Shown here: positions 24,679 to 32,382 of the stretch, piece after piece
Layout of the letters: each line of letters begins with the position of its first letter
Position numbering within the stretch: the first letter of the stretch is position 1
NCBI GenBank assembly: GCA_900755065.1
Contig: CAAEFC010000022.1
Coordinates: 1-64,000 of the forward strand
Source of the DNA: Bacilli bacterium
Lineage (GTDB): Bacteria > Bacillota_I > Bacilli_A > RFN20 > CAG-449
Reading direction: 5' to 3'
DNA: 64,000 nt
The notes under the pieces: model-generated
The model's database searches: none
Seen by the model: only the letters and a program-made list of their open reading frames with translations
Told to the model about the DNA's origin: nothing
Position numbers and translations under genes: made by a program

Positions 24679-24888
24679 TTACATCAATTCCTTCGCTAAG
24701 GAGAGCATCATCGAAAGGTCTTCCAGTTTATCGACCAGACGCTTCCTACGCTTTATTTTATACTCTTCGACGAAATTTTTCAAAGAAGAAGGATTAAACG
24801 TCAGTTCCTGATGCCATTGCGGGTTTTCTCTCAGATAAACGAAATAGTCCGGATCGCGGTCCAGAAGCAGAATGATGTCGCTCCGCAT
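24679..24888 (-). CDS. ylbE: YlbE-like protein
   Basis: A 69-aa protein starting MRSDIILLLDRDPDYFVYLRENPQWHQELTFNP. The LRENPQWHxxLxxxP motif is the hallmark of the YlbE family. It lies between ylbD and ylbF, as in Bacillus. Function unknown; it is small, basic at the C-terminus and without membrane segments. It starts right behind the ylbD stop and ends at the ylbF start, so all three should be translated from one message. Confidence 0.82.
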   Translation of the reverse strand: MRSDIILLLDRDPDYFVYLRENPQWHQELTFNPSSLKNFVEEYKIKRRKRLVDKLEDLSMMLSLAKELM

Positions 24889-24889
24889 A

Positions 24890-25258
24890 TCAGTCGTCGT
24901 CCCGCGTGTACGGTTTGCTTCGTTTCCCCTGCGCGTTCCGATCGTCCTGCGTGGAGGTCAGTTCCCCGAGAATGCTGAGAACCTTCCGCATTCCGTTGAG
25001 TCCGTCGGCGATCTTGTCGATGTCGATGCCCGAAAGCATATCGAAAAGCCCGTTGATTCCCTTTTCCGATTCCTCGTCGCTTTTCCCGGCGCTTTCCGAA
25101 AAGGACGTTTTCTCCGGACTCTGAAACAATTCGTCCGATTCGCCATAGAGATCGTAATGTTCGTAAAGTTCCTGCCAGGTGGTTTCCTTGTTTCGGATCT
25201 TTTCTTTCAGGAACGGCTTATCGGCGACGAACTTCTTGAAATCGTCCATTTTGCTCAT
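24890..25258 (-). CDS. ylbD: YlbD-like putative spore coat protein
   Basis: A 122-aa protein with the YlbD pattern at its N-terminus: DDFKKFVADKPFLKEKIRNKETTWQELYEHYDLYGE, close to the KFKQFVKxNPxLxxxVRxGxxTWQELFExWxLLGE consensus I recall. The middle is low in complexity (Ser, Glu, Lys), and GINGLFDMLSGIDIDKIADGLNGMRKVLS is a helix pair near residue 68. In Bacillus YlbD is annotated as a coat protein. The start is MSKMDDFKK with only a weak GGTGATAAG site upstream. It heads the ylbDEF unit. Confidence 0.78.
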   Translation of the reverse strand: MSKMDDFKKFVADKPFLKEKIRNKETTWQELYEHYDLYGESDELFQSPEKTSFSESAGKSDEESEKGINGLFDMLSGIDIDKIADGLNGMRKVLSILGELTSTQDDRNAQGKRSKPYTRDDD

Positions 25259-25272
25259 ACTTATCACCACTA

Positions 25273-25283
25273 TAAGATATGCG
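25273..25283 (-). promoter_or_regulatory. CGCATATCTTA motif upstream of ylbD
   Basis: Identical in all 11 bases to the motif upstream of the CotD-like gene, with GAATTC nearby in both places. It matches CATAnnnTA. It is only 14 bases from the ylbD ATG, which would leave a very short leader. Confidence 0.3.
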
Positions 25284-25372
25284 GAATTCCGGCAAGGTTA
25301 ATCTCATTTATTCGTTTTTTTGTCCCCTCTGACTTTCTTTTTCATAATATAGGGTGTCAGGAGGTGCCTTAT

Positions 25373-25546
25373 ATGTATTACTATGGCCAAGGATACGGTT
25401 ATCCACAGGGAGGCTGCGGTTGCTATCAACCTTCTTCGAATTCTTCTTGGGGAGGAATCTTCGCAGTCATTCTGGTTTTATTCATTCTGTTAGTCATCAT
25501 CGGTTGCGGATGCGCGAATAACGGAACGGCGAACGGAGTTTTATAA
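25373..25546 (+). CDS. YjcZ-like small membrane protein (candidate sporulation protein)
   Basis: A 57-aa protein: a Tyr/Gly/Cys-rich head (MYYYGQGYGYPQGGCGCYQ), a Ser-Asn linker and one membrane helix, FAVILVLFILLVIIG (about residues 31-45), then a Cys-containing tail. This head-plus-FxLIVVLFILLIIIG design is typical of the YjcZ family of small sporulation-linked membrane proteins. AGGAGGTG lies at ideal distance before the ATG. It is divergent from ylbD and has its own strong terminator. Confidence 0.68.
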   Translation: MYYYGQGYGYPQGGCGCYQPSSNSSWGGIFAVILVLFILLVIIGCGCANNGTANGVL

Positions 25547-25557
25547 TCGGCTTCTCA

Positions 25558-25595
25558 AAGTATTTGTGATCAATTGAATCACAAATACTTTTTTT
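25558..25595 (+). terminator. Terminator of the YjcZ-like gene
   Basis: A 13-bp perfect stem (AAGTATTTGTGAT/ATCACAAATACTT) with a 7-nt loop and a run of T. Confidence 0.88.
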
Positions 25596-25599
25596 GTTG

Positions 25600-25605
25600 T
25601 ATAAT
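25600..25605 (+). promoter_or_regulatory. -10 element of the 25627 gene
   Basis: A perfect TATAAT lies just behind the terminator T-run, 21 bases before the ATG. No strong -35 is visible at 16-18 nt. Confidence 0.45.
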
Positions 25606-25626
25606 GAAAATAAGGCGGTTAGAACT

Positions 25627-26187
25627 ATGAAGAAAAAAGACATCGACATCTTTGCGAAAAGCATCGAAGAATACGTGACGAACGAAGACTTTCACAACTA
25701 TATCGAAAAGGAAAACGAATGCATCATCAATCTGGATCTGACGGAAGGGGAAATCTATCAGAATTACTCCAATCAGTCTCTGCTCAACGGTGAGATTTTT
25801 GAATTTATCGAGAACACGTTCCGATACGTGGACAAAAGAAAGCAACTGGCGATCGCCATCCGCTTTCCCAAAAAGATGAAAGCAGAAGAACAGCGCAAAA
25901 TCGTTCTGCTTCTGAAAGCCCATTACGCCCAAAAGGTCAGCGCGAGTCAGAAAAGCATACGGCGGAATAAAATCCTCGCCTGGATTCTTCTGATCATCGG
26001 TTCGTTGATCTTCATCGGATACGGTCTTCTGGACTATTGGGACATCAACTTTCTTTTTATTGGCATCATGGAAATTTTCTCCTGGGTTTTCATTTGGGAA
26101 TCGTGTTATTCGTTCTTCTTCACCAACAACGAAAAGCGCATGCAACTCATGATGTACATCAAACTTTTTAACTCAATTTCGCAATAA
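25627..26187 (+). CDS. Membrane protein with cytoplasmic N-terminal domain, function unknown
   Basis: A 186-aa protein. The first 115 residues are soluble and charged (EEYVTNEDFHNYIEKENECIINLDL...), followed by two membrane helices (about 122-140 and 147-165) and a short tail. The arrangement looks like a sensor or regulator that is tethered to the membrane, but no known domain is recognised. The ATG at MKKKDIDIF has a weak AAGGCGG site. It precedes def in the same direction with about 50 bases between. Confidence 0.72.
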   Translation: MKKKDIDIFAKSIEEYVTNEDFHNYIEKENECIINLDLTEGEIYQNYSNQSLLNGEIFEFIENTFRYVDKRKQLAIAIRFPKKMKAEEQRKIVLLLKAHYAQKVSASQKSIRRNKILAWILLIIGSLIFIGYGLLDYWDINFLFIGIMEIFSWVFIWESCYSFFFTNNEKRMQLMMYIKLFNSISQ

Positions 26188-26237
26188 CAATTTATTTGGC
26201 CTGTCGTTTTTGCTAAACTATCGAATGGGTGAATACA

Positions 26238-26780
26238 ATGCTGAAAATCGTCAAAGATCGGGTCAAGTCGCTTCGCCGGAAATCCTCTCCGGTCGAGATG
26301 CCGTTAAGCGAAAAGGATCGCGCTTTGCTTCTGGAAATGGTGGATTATTTAAAAAACTCGCAGGATAACGAATACTGTCAGAAGCACAAGATCCGAAGCG
26401 GGGTCGGTCTGGCCGCGCCGCAGGTAGGCGTCAACAAGCGGATGTTCGCGATCTATTATCAGAACGACGACGGAACGATCGTGCAATACGGTCTGGTCAA
26501 TCCGAAAATCATTCAGAATTCGACGAGAAAAGCGGCGCTTCAAGGGGGCGAAGGCTGTCTTTCCGTCGATGAAGACCGGGTGGGGTACGTGTACCGGTAT
26601 CAGAAGATCGTGATGACCGCGTTCGACGTTCTTCAAGGGAAGGACATCGTCATCACGGCGAAAGATTACGATGCCATCGTCCTGCAACACGAGTACGATC
26701 ATCTGGACGGTATTCTCTATTACGATCGGATCGATCGGAAAGACCCGTATAAGGTGGTTCCGAATTCCTGCCTGATTTAA
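26238..26780 (+). CDS. def: Peptide deformylase
   Basis: Removes the formyl group from N-terminal formyl-Met of new proteins. The 180-aa length and an insertion between motifs fit the type 2 (Gram-positive) enzymes. The three motifs are GVGLAAPQVG (about residue 56), EGCLSV with the metal Cys (about residue 106) and QHEYDHLDG (metal His pair and catalytic Glu, about residue 150). The ATG at MLKIVKDRV follows GGGTG; a GTG three codons upstream is less likely. Confidence 0.95.
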   Translation: MLKIVKDRVKSLRRKSSPVEMPLSEKDRALLLEMVDYLKNSQDNEYCQKHKIRSGVGLAAPQVGVNKRMFAIYYQNDDGTIVQYGLVNPKIIQNSTRKAALQGGEGCLSVDEDRVGYVYRYQKIVMTAFDVLQGKDIVITAKDYDAIVLQHEYDHLDGILYYDRIDRKDPYKVVPNSCLI

Positions 26781-26810
26781 AGGCGAATTTTCGTAATCGT
26801 TTTGAAATTC

Positions 26811-26839
26811 TTTACAAAAAATGAAAATATACTTATACT
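26811..26839 (+). promoter_or_regulatory. Promoter of rnj-maf
   Basis: TTTACA and TATACT with a 17-nt spacer, 53 bases before the RNase J start. A second TATAAT occurs nearer the gene, near 26870. Confidence 0.6.
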
Positions 26840-26892
26840 AATAAGTGCTTTTGAAAAAGAGATATAATGTCAGAAAGGTGGATTTTTTAAAA

Positions 26893-28587
26893 ATGACCAA
26901 ATCATCATTGCCCGCGTCTTCCGTCAACATCTACGCTTTGGGAGGATTGCAGGAAGTCGGAAAAAATACGTATTGCATCGAAAACGACGACACGTTGATC
27001 ATCATCGACGCCGGAATCATGTTTCCGGAACAAGGCATTCTGGGGATCGACTACGTCATTCCGGATTACACGCACTTAAAAAACGTTCGGAACAAAATCA
27101 AAGCGCTGTTCATCACGCACGGACACGAAGACCACATCGGCGCGATTCCGTATCTGTTACAAAACGTGAACATTCCCGTCATTTACGCGCCGAAACTGGC
27201 GTTGGCGCTGATCCGCAACAAACTGGAAGAACATCGCATGAGCGCGAAAATCAATCTGGTGGAATACACGGAGAACGACATCATTCACATCGACGATTTT
27301 ACCGTGCAGTTCTTCCGTGTCACCCACTCGATTCCCGACGCTTACGGCATCGCGGTGGATACGCCTCACGGAAGAATCGTCACCACCGGCGATTTCAAGA
27401 TCGATTTGACTCCGGTCGGCGAAGACATCTCGTTAAGCAAGATCGCCCGTTTAGGCGACGAAGGCGTCGATCTGCTTTTAAGCGATTCCACTAATGCGGA
27501 AAAAGAGGGCTACACGCTTTCGGAACGGAGCGTGATCGATTCGATTTTCGAGATTTTCTCCAAAACGACCGGAAGGCTCATCATCAGCACCTTTTCCAGC
27601 AATATCTCGCGGATTCAGCAGATCGTCGAAGCCTGCGTCAAATACAACCGGAAAATTCTGATCATCGGCCGATCGATGGAAAACACGATCAGCATTTCCC
27701 GTCAGTACGGCTACATCAAGATTCCGGATTCTTCCCTGATCACGCCGGAAAAACTCAAAGAATACAAGAATAACGAAATCGTGATCCTCTGCACCGGTTC
27801 GCAAGGCGAGCCGATGGCGGCTCTTTCGCGCATCGCTAACGGCGATCACCCGTTGGTCAAAATCAGTCCTGGCGATACCGTCGTGTTCTCCTCTTCCCCG
27901 ATTCCGGGAAACGGTTCGAGCGTCAACGCGGTCGTCAACCAACTGGTCCGTTCGGGCGCCGACGTGATCAACAACTCCATTTTCTCCAATCTGCACGCTT
28001 CCGGACACCCGTCCAAGCAAGAGTTGCGGATCATGCTCAAACTCTTCAAACCGAAATACTTCATGCCGGTGCACGGCGACTACCGCATGCTGAAACTTCA
28101 CGGTGAAATTGCCCAGTCTCTGGGGATCGACAAAGAGAACATCTTCGTTCTGGGCAACGGAGACAGCCTGGTACTAAGAAAGCATACCATCACGGAAGGA
28201 AAACGAATTCAGACTGACGACATTTACATCGACGGAAAAGATATCAGCGGTCTTTCCACCGCGGTGATCCGCGACCGGAACATTCTGGCCAACGACGGCA
28301 TGGTCGCCATTCTGATCAGCATCGATTCCAGGACCAACACGATTCTCACGACGCCGGAAATCGTCACCAAAGGATTCATCTATATGGACGCCGGCGCGAC
28401 GAAAATCATCGAAAAAGCCAAGAAAATCGCCTATGAAGAATTGTCGGAACTGATGAAGGGAAAAGTGACTTTCGGCGAAATCAAGAATACGATGAAAACC
28501 TGTCTGGGACAGTATTTTTATTCCAAAACGCACCGGAATCCGATGATCATTCCGCTGATCATGAATCAGATCGAGGCGCGCGGATGA
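26893..28587 (+). CDS. rnj: Ribonuclease J
   Basis: Endo- and 5'-3' exoribonuclease central to RNA maturation and decay in Bacillota. The 564-aa protein has the metallo-beta-lactamase motif HGHEDHIGA (about residue 75), the beta-CASP part (FSSNISRIQQIVEA, SRSME-like GRSMENTIS, CTGSQGEP), the motif LHASGHPSKQELRIML and PVHGDYRML, and a C-terminal domain of about 110 residues. The ATG at MTKSSLPAS has AAAGGTGG 11 bases upstream; a GTG five codons earlier is possible. It overlaps maf by 4 bases. Only one RNase J is seen here, so J1 versus J2 cannot be decided. Confidence 0.95.
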   Translation: MTKSSLPASSVNIYALGGLQEVGKNTYCIENDDTLIIIDAGIMFPEQGILGIDYVIPDYTHLKNVRNKIKALFITHGHEDHIGAIPYLLQNVNIPVIYAPKLALALIRNKLEEHRMSAKINLVEYTENDIIHIDDFTVQFFRVTHSIPDAYGIAVDTPHGRIVTTGDFKIDLTPVGEDISLSKIARLGDEGVDLLLSDSTNAEKEGYTLSERSVIDSIFEIFSKTTGRLIISTFSSNISRIQQIVEACVKYNRKILIIGRSMENTISISRQYGYIKIPDSSLITPEKLKEYKNNEIVILCTGSQGEPMAALSRIANGDHPLVKISPGDTVVFSSSPIPGNGSSVNAVVNQLVRSGADVINNSIFSNLHASGHPSKQELRIMLKLFKPKYFMPVHGDYRMLKLHGEIAQSLGIDKENIFVLGNGDSLVLRKHTITEGKRIQTDDIYIDGKDISGLSTAVIRDRNILANDGMVAILISIDSRTNTILTTPEIVTKGFIYMDAGATKIIEKAKKIAYEELSELMKGKVTFGEIKNTMKTCLGQYFYSKTHRNPMIIPLIMNQIEARG

Positions 28588-29126
28588 TTCTGGCGAGCCA
28601 ATCGCCCCGAAGAAAGGAATTGCTTTCCCGCCTGATCGACCGTTTCGAGGTCATTCCCGCGGAAATCGAAGAAACGCGGTTCCCTTTCGAGGAACTTTCC
28701 CTGCAAAAAGCGATGAAAGTCGGAAAAGCGCACCCCGACGAACTCGTTCTCGCCGCCGATACGATCGTCGTCAAAGACGGACGCGTCTACGGAAAGCCGA
28801 AAAGCGCGGAAGAGGCCGAAGAATTCCTTCTCGCCCTTTCAGGAAACACTCATGAAGTGAAGACCGTCTACACGCTTTATTGCGACAGAACCGCGCTTCA
28901 AATTACCCGGATCGTCGTTTCCGGCGTGACTTTTTACGAACTGAGTCGCGAACTGATCGCTTCGTACGTCGCCTCCGGCTCTCCGATGGACAAAGCCGGC
29001 GCTTACGGCATTCAGGACGAAGGTTATCCGTTAGTCAAACGCGTAAAAGGCAGTTACACCAACGTCGTCGGTCTTCCCCTGGAATCTTTAAGCGAAGATT
29101 TGAAGTCTCTCGGGCTGATCGCCTAA
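28584..29126 (+). CDS. maf: Maf-like nucleotide pyrophosphatase
   Basis: Hydrolyses non-canonical or modified NTPs to the monophosphate. The 180-aa protein starts MILASQSPRRKELLSRL, the conserved substrate-binding head, and has LVLAADTIVV (catalytic Asp near residue 56), SGNTHEVKT and GYGIQ-like GAYGIQDEG (about residue 143). In Bacillus Maf is linked to septum formation. It starts inside the rnj stop codon (ATGA) and is followed by a terminator. Confidence 0.94.
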   Translation: MILASQSPRRKELLSRLIDRFEVIPAEIEETRFPFEELSLQKAMKVGKAHPDELVLAADTIVVKDGRVYGKPKSAEEAEEFLLALSGNTHEVKTVYTLYCDRTALQITRIVVSGVTFYELSRELIASYVASGSPMDKAGAYGIQDEGYPLVKRVKGSYTNVVGLPLESLSEDLKSLGLIA

Positions 29127-29136
29127 AACGAAGAAA

Positions 29137-29172
29137 AAAAGCCCCATAGTCTATACGGGAGGCTTTTATTTT
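29137..29172 (+). terminator. Terminator behind maf that includes the next gene's ribosome binding site
   Basis: AAAAGCC/GGCTTTT stem with inner C-C/G-G pairs and an 11-nt loop. The strand GGGAGG in the stem is also the only ribosome binding site of the small gene starting at 29173. In read-through RNA that site would therefore be paired. Confidence 0.6.
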
Positions 29173-29454
29173 ATGTATTATCAGCACGAATGGAGCGAGG
29201 AGGAAATCCGAGACTGCTACCGTCAGGCCTATGACGAAAACTGCCCGGATTGCGCCGAAAATTCCAACCGGTTCGGCGTCGGAGGACTTCTCCTGCCGTT
29301 TATCGGCGGTCTGATCGTCGGAGGGCTTTTCATACCGAAACCGAATTCCTACCAATATCCTCCTTATCAGCAACCGATGCAATACCAATATCCGGTCTAT
29401 TATCCACCGTATCCGCAGACAGCAAACGTTCCCCCATATCCGGGTCAAAATTAA
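29173..29454 (+). CDS. Small Pro/Tyr-rich membrane protein, function unknown
   Basis: A 93-aa protein in three parts: an acidic N-terminus with two Cys (HEWSEEEIRDCYRQAYDENCPDC), a Gly-rich hydrophobic hairpin or helix (VGGLLLPFIGGLIVGGLF, about residues 37-54) and a Pro/Tyr/Gln-rich tail (YQYPPYQQPMQYQYPVYYPPYPQ). The design resembles small surface or spore-associated proteins of Bacilli, but I do not know a named family. It has strong terminators on both sides. Confidence 0.68.
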   Translation: MYYQHEWSEEEIRDCYRQAYDENCPDCAENSNRFGVGGLLLPFIGGLIVGGLFIPKPNSYQYPPYQQPMQYQYPVYYPPYPQTANVPPYPGQN

Positions 29455-29508
29455 AAACCGTATCGCGGGAGCCTCGACGAGGCTTCCCGACACGGTTTAT
29501 TTTTTTTG
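29455..29508 (+). terminator. Terminator of the 29173 gene
   Basis: Two nested stems, AAACCGT/ACGGTTT outside and GGGAGCCTC/GAGGCTTCC-type inside, followed by eight T. The stop codon of the convergent EIIB-like gene lies in the T run. Confidence 0.85.
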
Positions 29509-29859
29509 GTTCTGGATGTATTCCTCGATTTGCGCGGCTTTTGAACCGACGACGAAGGTGATTTTGTTGCTCATGCGGATCGAAGAAGAAACGCCGATTT
29601 TTTTCAGTTCTTCTTCCTGCACCGCGTCGTAATCTTTCAACACCAGAGACAGACGGCTTTCACGAGACTGAACCCGAAGGATATTCTCGATTCCTCCGAA
29701 GCATTCGATCAGCCGTTCAAATTCCTTCCCGGCTGATTTCTTTTTTTTGCTTTTTTTCACCGAAAGAATGACGACGATGGCGATCAGGCTGACGAGGATG
29801 GCTAACAGGCAAAGGCACAAAATCAGATGATCCGAAATCCACTTTCCCACTTCTTCCAT
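29497..29859 (-). CDS. Membrane-anchored PTS EIIB-like domain lacking the phosphorylated Cys
   Basis: A 120-aa protein: one N-terminal membrane helix (about residues 12-34), a Lys-rich segment (KKSKKKKSAGK) and an EIIB domain (about 45-118; FERLIECFGGIENILRVQ..., YDAVQEEELKKIGV, NKITFVVGSKAAQIEEYI). In active EIIB domains the strand after ENI contains a Cys (xDACxTRLR) that carries the phosphate. Here it reads VQSRESRLSL, with Arg in place of Cys. It therefore cannot pass phosphate to sugar in the usual way and may act as a sensor or binding module. GGAGGAAAT precedes the ATG. Confidence 0.8.
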   Translation of the reverse strand: MEEVGKWISDHLILCLCLLAILVSLIAIVVILSVKKSKKKKSAGKEFERLIECFGGIENILRVQSRESRLSLVLKDYDAVQEEELKKIGVSSSIRMSNKITFVVGSKAAQIEEYIQNQKK

Positions 29860-30002
29860 AACATTTCCTCCGGAAATACTATATCCGATTCTTCGCGGGA
29901 ATGCAATCCCGCCGACGATATCCGTTCAGATAATCCGAACAATTGTAGTTTATTTGAGGGCGAAAGTATTATAATAGAAGTAATGAAACGGAGGTAAAGG
30001 CG

Positions 30003-30746
30003 ATGGAACCGAAAACGGATTGGAAAAAAACGATTCTGAGATTGCTGTTGGGCGTTCTCGTTCTGGGAGGGCTGATTCTCGCGGTTTATCTTCTTCTCCG
30101 CCATTTCGGCTATACGGATATCAGTCGGGAAGAATTGCAGAATTTAATCGAAAAAACCGGCGTTTACGGAAAACTCTGCTTCGTGCTGATCAGTTTTCTT
30201 CAAGTGACGATCGTTCCGATTCCCGCGGCGATCACCATTCTCGCCGGCAACTATCTTTTCGGCTTCTGGTGGGGCTTCTTCCTCTCGTTCATCGGCATTT
30301 TCGCCGGCTCTCTTTTCGCCTTTCTTCTGGGCAGAACCATCGGAAGGAAGTTCGTCAACTGGGCGATGGGCAGCAAAGAACAGGTCGATTACTATCTCGG
30401 AAAACTGAAAGGAAAGGAAATCGTCCTGCTGTTTTTCATGTTTTTTCTCCCGTGTTTTCCGGACGATGCGCTGTGCGCCGTCGCCGGGATCACTAACATC
30501 AAAACGCCGATTTTCGTTCTGATGCAACTCATCACCCGTCCGACTTCCATTCTCGGCACGCTGTTCTTCATGTCCGGAGAAATCATCCCTTACGAAGGTT
30601 GGGGGCTCGCCGTCATTCTCTCCGTCGGCATCCTGTCCGTCATCGGATTCGTCTTCGCCTACAAGTATTCCGAACAACTGAACCGCAAACTGGAAAATTT
30701 CTCGCTGAAAGTGACCCGCTTTTTAAAACGTGACAAAGAAAAGTGA
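30003..30746 (+). CDS. TVP38/TMEM64 (VTT, DedA-like) membrane protein
   Basis: A 247-aa membrane protein with a VTT domain. Family features include VTIVPIPAAITILAGNYLFGFWWGFFLSFIGIFAGSLFAFLLGRTIGRKFV and FFLPCFPDDALCAVAGIT. DedA/VTT proteins are linked to lipid scrambling and membrane homeostasis. CGGAGG precedes the ATG, and a TATAAT lies about 40 bases upstream. It is the first of three genes in the same direction (with the CYTH protein and trpS). Confidence 0.9.
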   Translation: MEPKTDWKKTILRLLLGVLVLGGLILAVYLLLRHFGYTDISREELQNLIEKTGVYGKLCFVLISFLQVTIVPIPAAITILAGNYLFGFWWGFFLSFIGIFAGSLFAFLLGRTIGRKFVNWAMGSKEQVDYYLGKLKGKEIVLLFFMFFLPCFPDDALCAVAGITNIKTPIFVLMQLITRPTSILGTLFFMSGEIIPYEGWGLAVILSVGILSVIGFVFAYKYSEQLNRKLENFSLKVTRFLKRDKEK

Positions 30747-30806
30747 TAAATATGGAAAAATTTCCGAAAAAAGATTATCCTTTTAGTGTAAAGGAGATTT
30801 TTTAAT

Positions 30807-31388
30807 ATGAGTTCAAACATCGAAATTGAAGCAAAAGTTCTTCTCTTGAAAAACGAATACGAGACCATTATCGAAAAACTCAATCTGAGCAAATACCGGA
30901 AAATCCGTCAGACCAACCATTACATCGACACTCCGGACCGCTACTTGAAGAAAAACGGCATCGCTCTTCGGATTCGCGAAAAGGAAGAAGAATACGAACT
31001 GACCTTGAAAACGCCTCTGAGCGAAGGTCTTCTGGAAAAGAACGAAAATATCTCCTGGCGCGATTTTGAAAAACTGAATGACCAAAACCTGTTTCCGGAA
31101 GGGAACATCAAAAAATTTCTGTCGATTCTCGGCGTCAAGGTCGATCAACTCAAAGTGCTGACTTCCCTCTGCACCGAACGGATCGAAGTCGAATACAACG
31201 GATTCGATCTCGCGCTCGATAAGAACACCTATTCCGACATCGTCGATTACGAACTGGAAGTGGAAAGTTCCTCCATTCAACGGGCGCAGGAAGAGATCCG
31301 AAGTATTCTGGCTTCCTGCAACATCTCCGATTTCCAGTACAACACGATCAGCAAGCAAGCCCGCGCGCTCAACGCATTGGAGAGATAG
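30807..31388 (+). CDS. CYTH-domain protein (YjbK-like)
   Basis: A 193-aa triphosphate-binding protein. The signature IEIEAKVLL (residues 5-13) gives the ExExK metal/phosphate site, and the strands that line the tunnel carry TNHYIDTP, ALRIREK, YELTLKTP, TERIEVE, DLALDKN and DYELEVE. Members hydrolyse inorganic triphosphate, ThTP or RNA 5' ends; the substrate cannot be decided here. AAGGAG precedes the ATG, and trpS follows after 4 bases. Confidence 0.9.
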   Translation: MSSNIEIEAKVLLLKNEYETIIEKLNLSKYRKIRQTNHYIDTPDRYLKKNGIALRIREKEEEYELTLKTPLSEGLLEKNENISWRDFEKLNDQNLFPEGNIKKFLSILGVKVDQLKVLTSLCTERIEVEYNGFDLALDKNTYSDIVDYELEVESSSIQRAQEEIRSILASCNISDFQYNTISKQARALNALER

Positions 31389-31392
31389 GCGC

Positions 31393-32382
31393 ATGGAAAC
31401 CGTTTTAAGCGGGATCAAGCCCACCGGGAAACTGACGCTCGGAAACTATATCGGCGCCTTGAAAAACTTCCCGAAATTTCAGGACGAAAACCGCGTCTTT
31501 CTTTTCATCGCCGATCTTCACGCCCTGACCCTTCCGATCGACCCCGACGAACTTTATCAGAACACGAAAGACATCGTGGCCTTCTATTTAGCCTGCGGTC
31601 TCGATCCGGAAAAATCTTCGATCTTCTTGCAATCTCATGTCGGCGAGCATGCGGAACTCAGCGCGATTTTAGGAAATTACGCCTATATGGGCGAACTGAG
31701 CCGCATGACGCAATTCAAGGAAAAATCAGCGAAATTCGCCGAAAAACAAATCGGATTCGGTCTTTTCTCCTATCCGGTTCTCATGGCCGCGGATATTCTC
31801 CTTTACGATGCGAAAAAGGTTCCCGTCGGCGAAGACCAGAAGCAGCACGTCGAACTCGCCAGAAATCTCGCCATTCGTTTTAATCATCGATACGGACAGG
31901 ACGTTTTCGTCGTTCCCGAACCGGTCATTCCGAAAAACGGCGCGCGGATCATGTCGCTTTCCGATCCGACGAAGAAGATGTCCAAATCCGAACCGAAAGG
32001 TGACATTTTCCTCAAAGACGACATCGCCGTCTCCCGGAAAAAGATCATGAGTGCCGTCACTGATCTGGATTGTAATGTCCGCTACGATCGGGAAAACAAA
32101 CCGGGCATTTCCAATCTTCTGACGATCTATTCTTCTTTGAAAGAGATTTCCGTCGAAGAGGCCGAAGCCGAATTCGTCGGATCCAACTACGGCTCGTTCA
32201 AAAAAGCCGTCGCCGACGAAGTCTGCGCCCACCTGGAAGCGATTCAAGCGAAATACAACGCCTACATCGATTCTCCGATTCTCGACGAAGTGCTGGCCAA
32301 AGGCGCGCTCGAAGCCAAAAAGATCGCGGAAATCACTTTGAATCGCGTGAAGCGCGTCGTCGGGCTTTACGGTAAGCGATGA
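31393..32382 (+). CDS. trpS: Tryptophanyl-tRNA synthetase
   Basis: Charges tRNA-Trp. The 329-aa class I enzyme begins METVLSGIKPTGKLTLGNYIGAL (TLGN serves as the HIGH motif) and contains DPTKKMSKSEP (KMSKS) near residue 195, plus the GEDQKQHVELARNLA block. Length is typical. Its start lies 4 bases after the CYTH gene. No T-box leader is visible upstream, so regulation by uncharged tRNA is not suggested here. Confidence 0.96.
   Translation: METVLSGIKPTGKLTLGNYIGALKNFPKFQDENRVFLFIADLHALTLPIDPDELYQNTKDIVAFYLACGLDPEKSSIFLQSHVGEHAELSAILGNYAYMGELSRMTQFKEKSAKFAEKQIGFGLFSYPVLMAADILLYDAKKVPVGEDQKQHVELARNLAIRFNHRYGQDVFVVPEPVIPKNGARIMSLSDPTKKMSKSEPKGDIFLKDDIAVSRKKIMSAVTDLDCNVRYDRENKPGISNLLTIYSSLKEISVEEAEAEFVGSNYGSFKKAVADEVCAHLEAIQAKYNAYIDSPILDEVLAKGALEAKKIAEITLNRVKRVVGLYGKR

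Noticed and set aside
25557..25600. Long inverted repeat as a possible mobile-element end
   Set aside because: It is a perfect stem with a T run right behind a gene, so it is a plain terminator.
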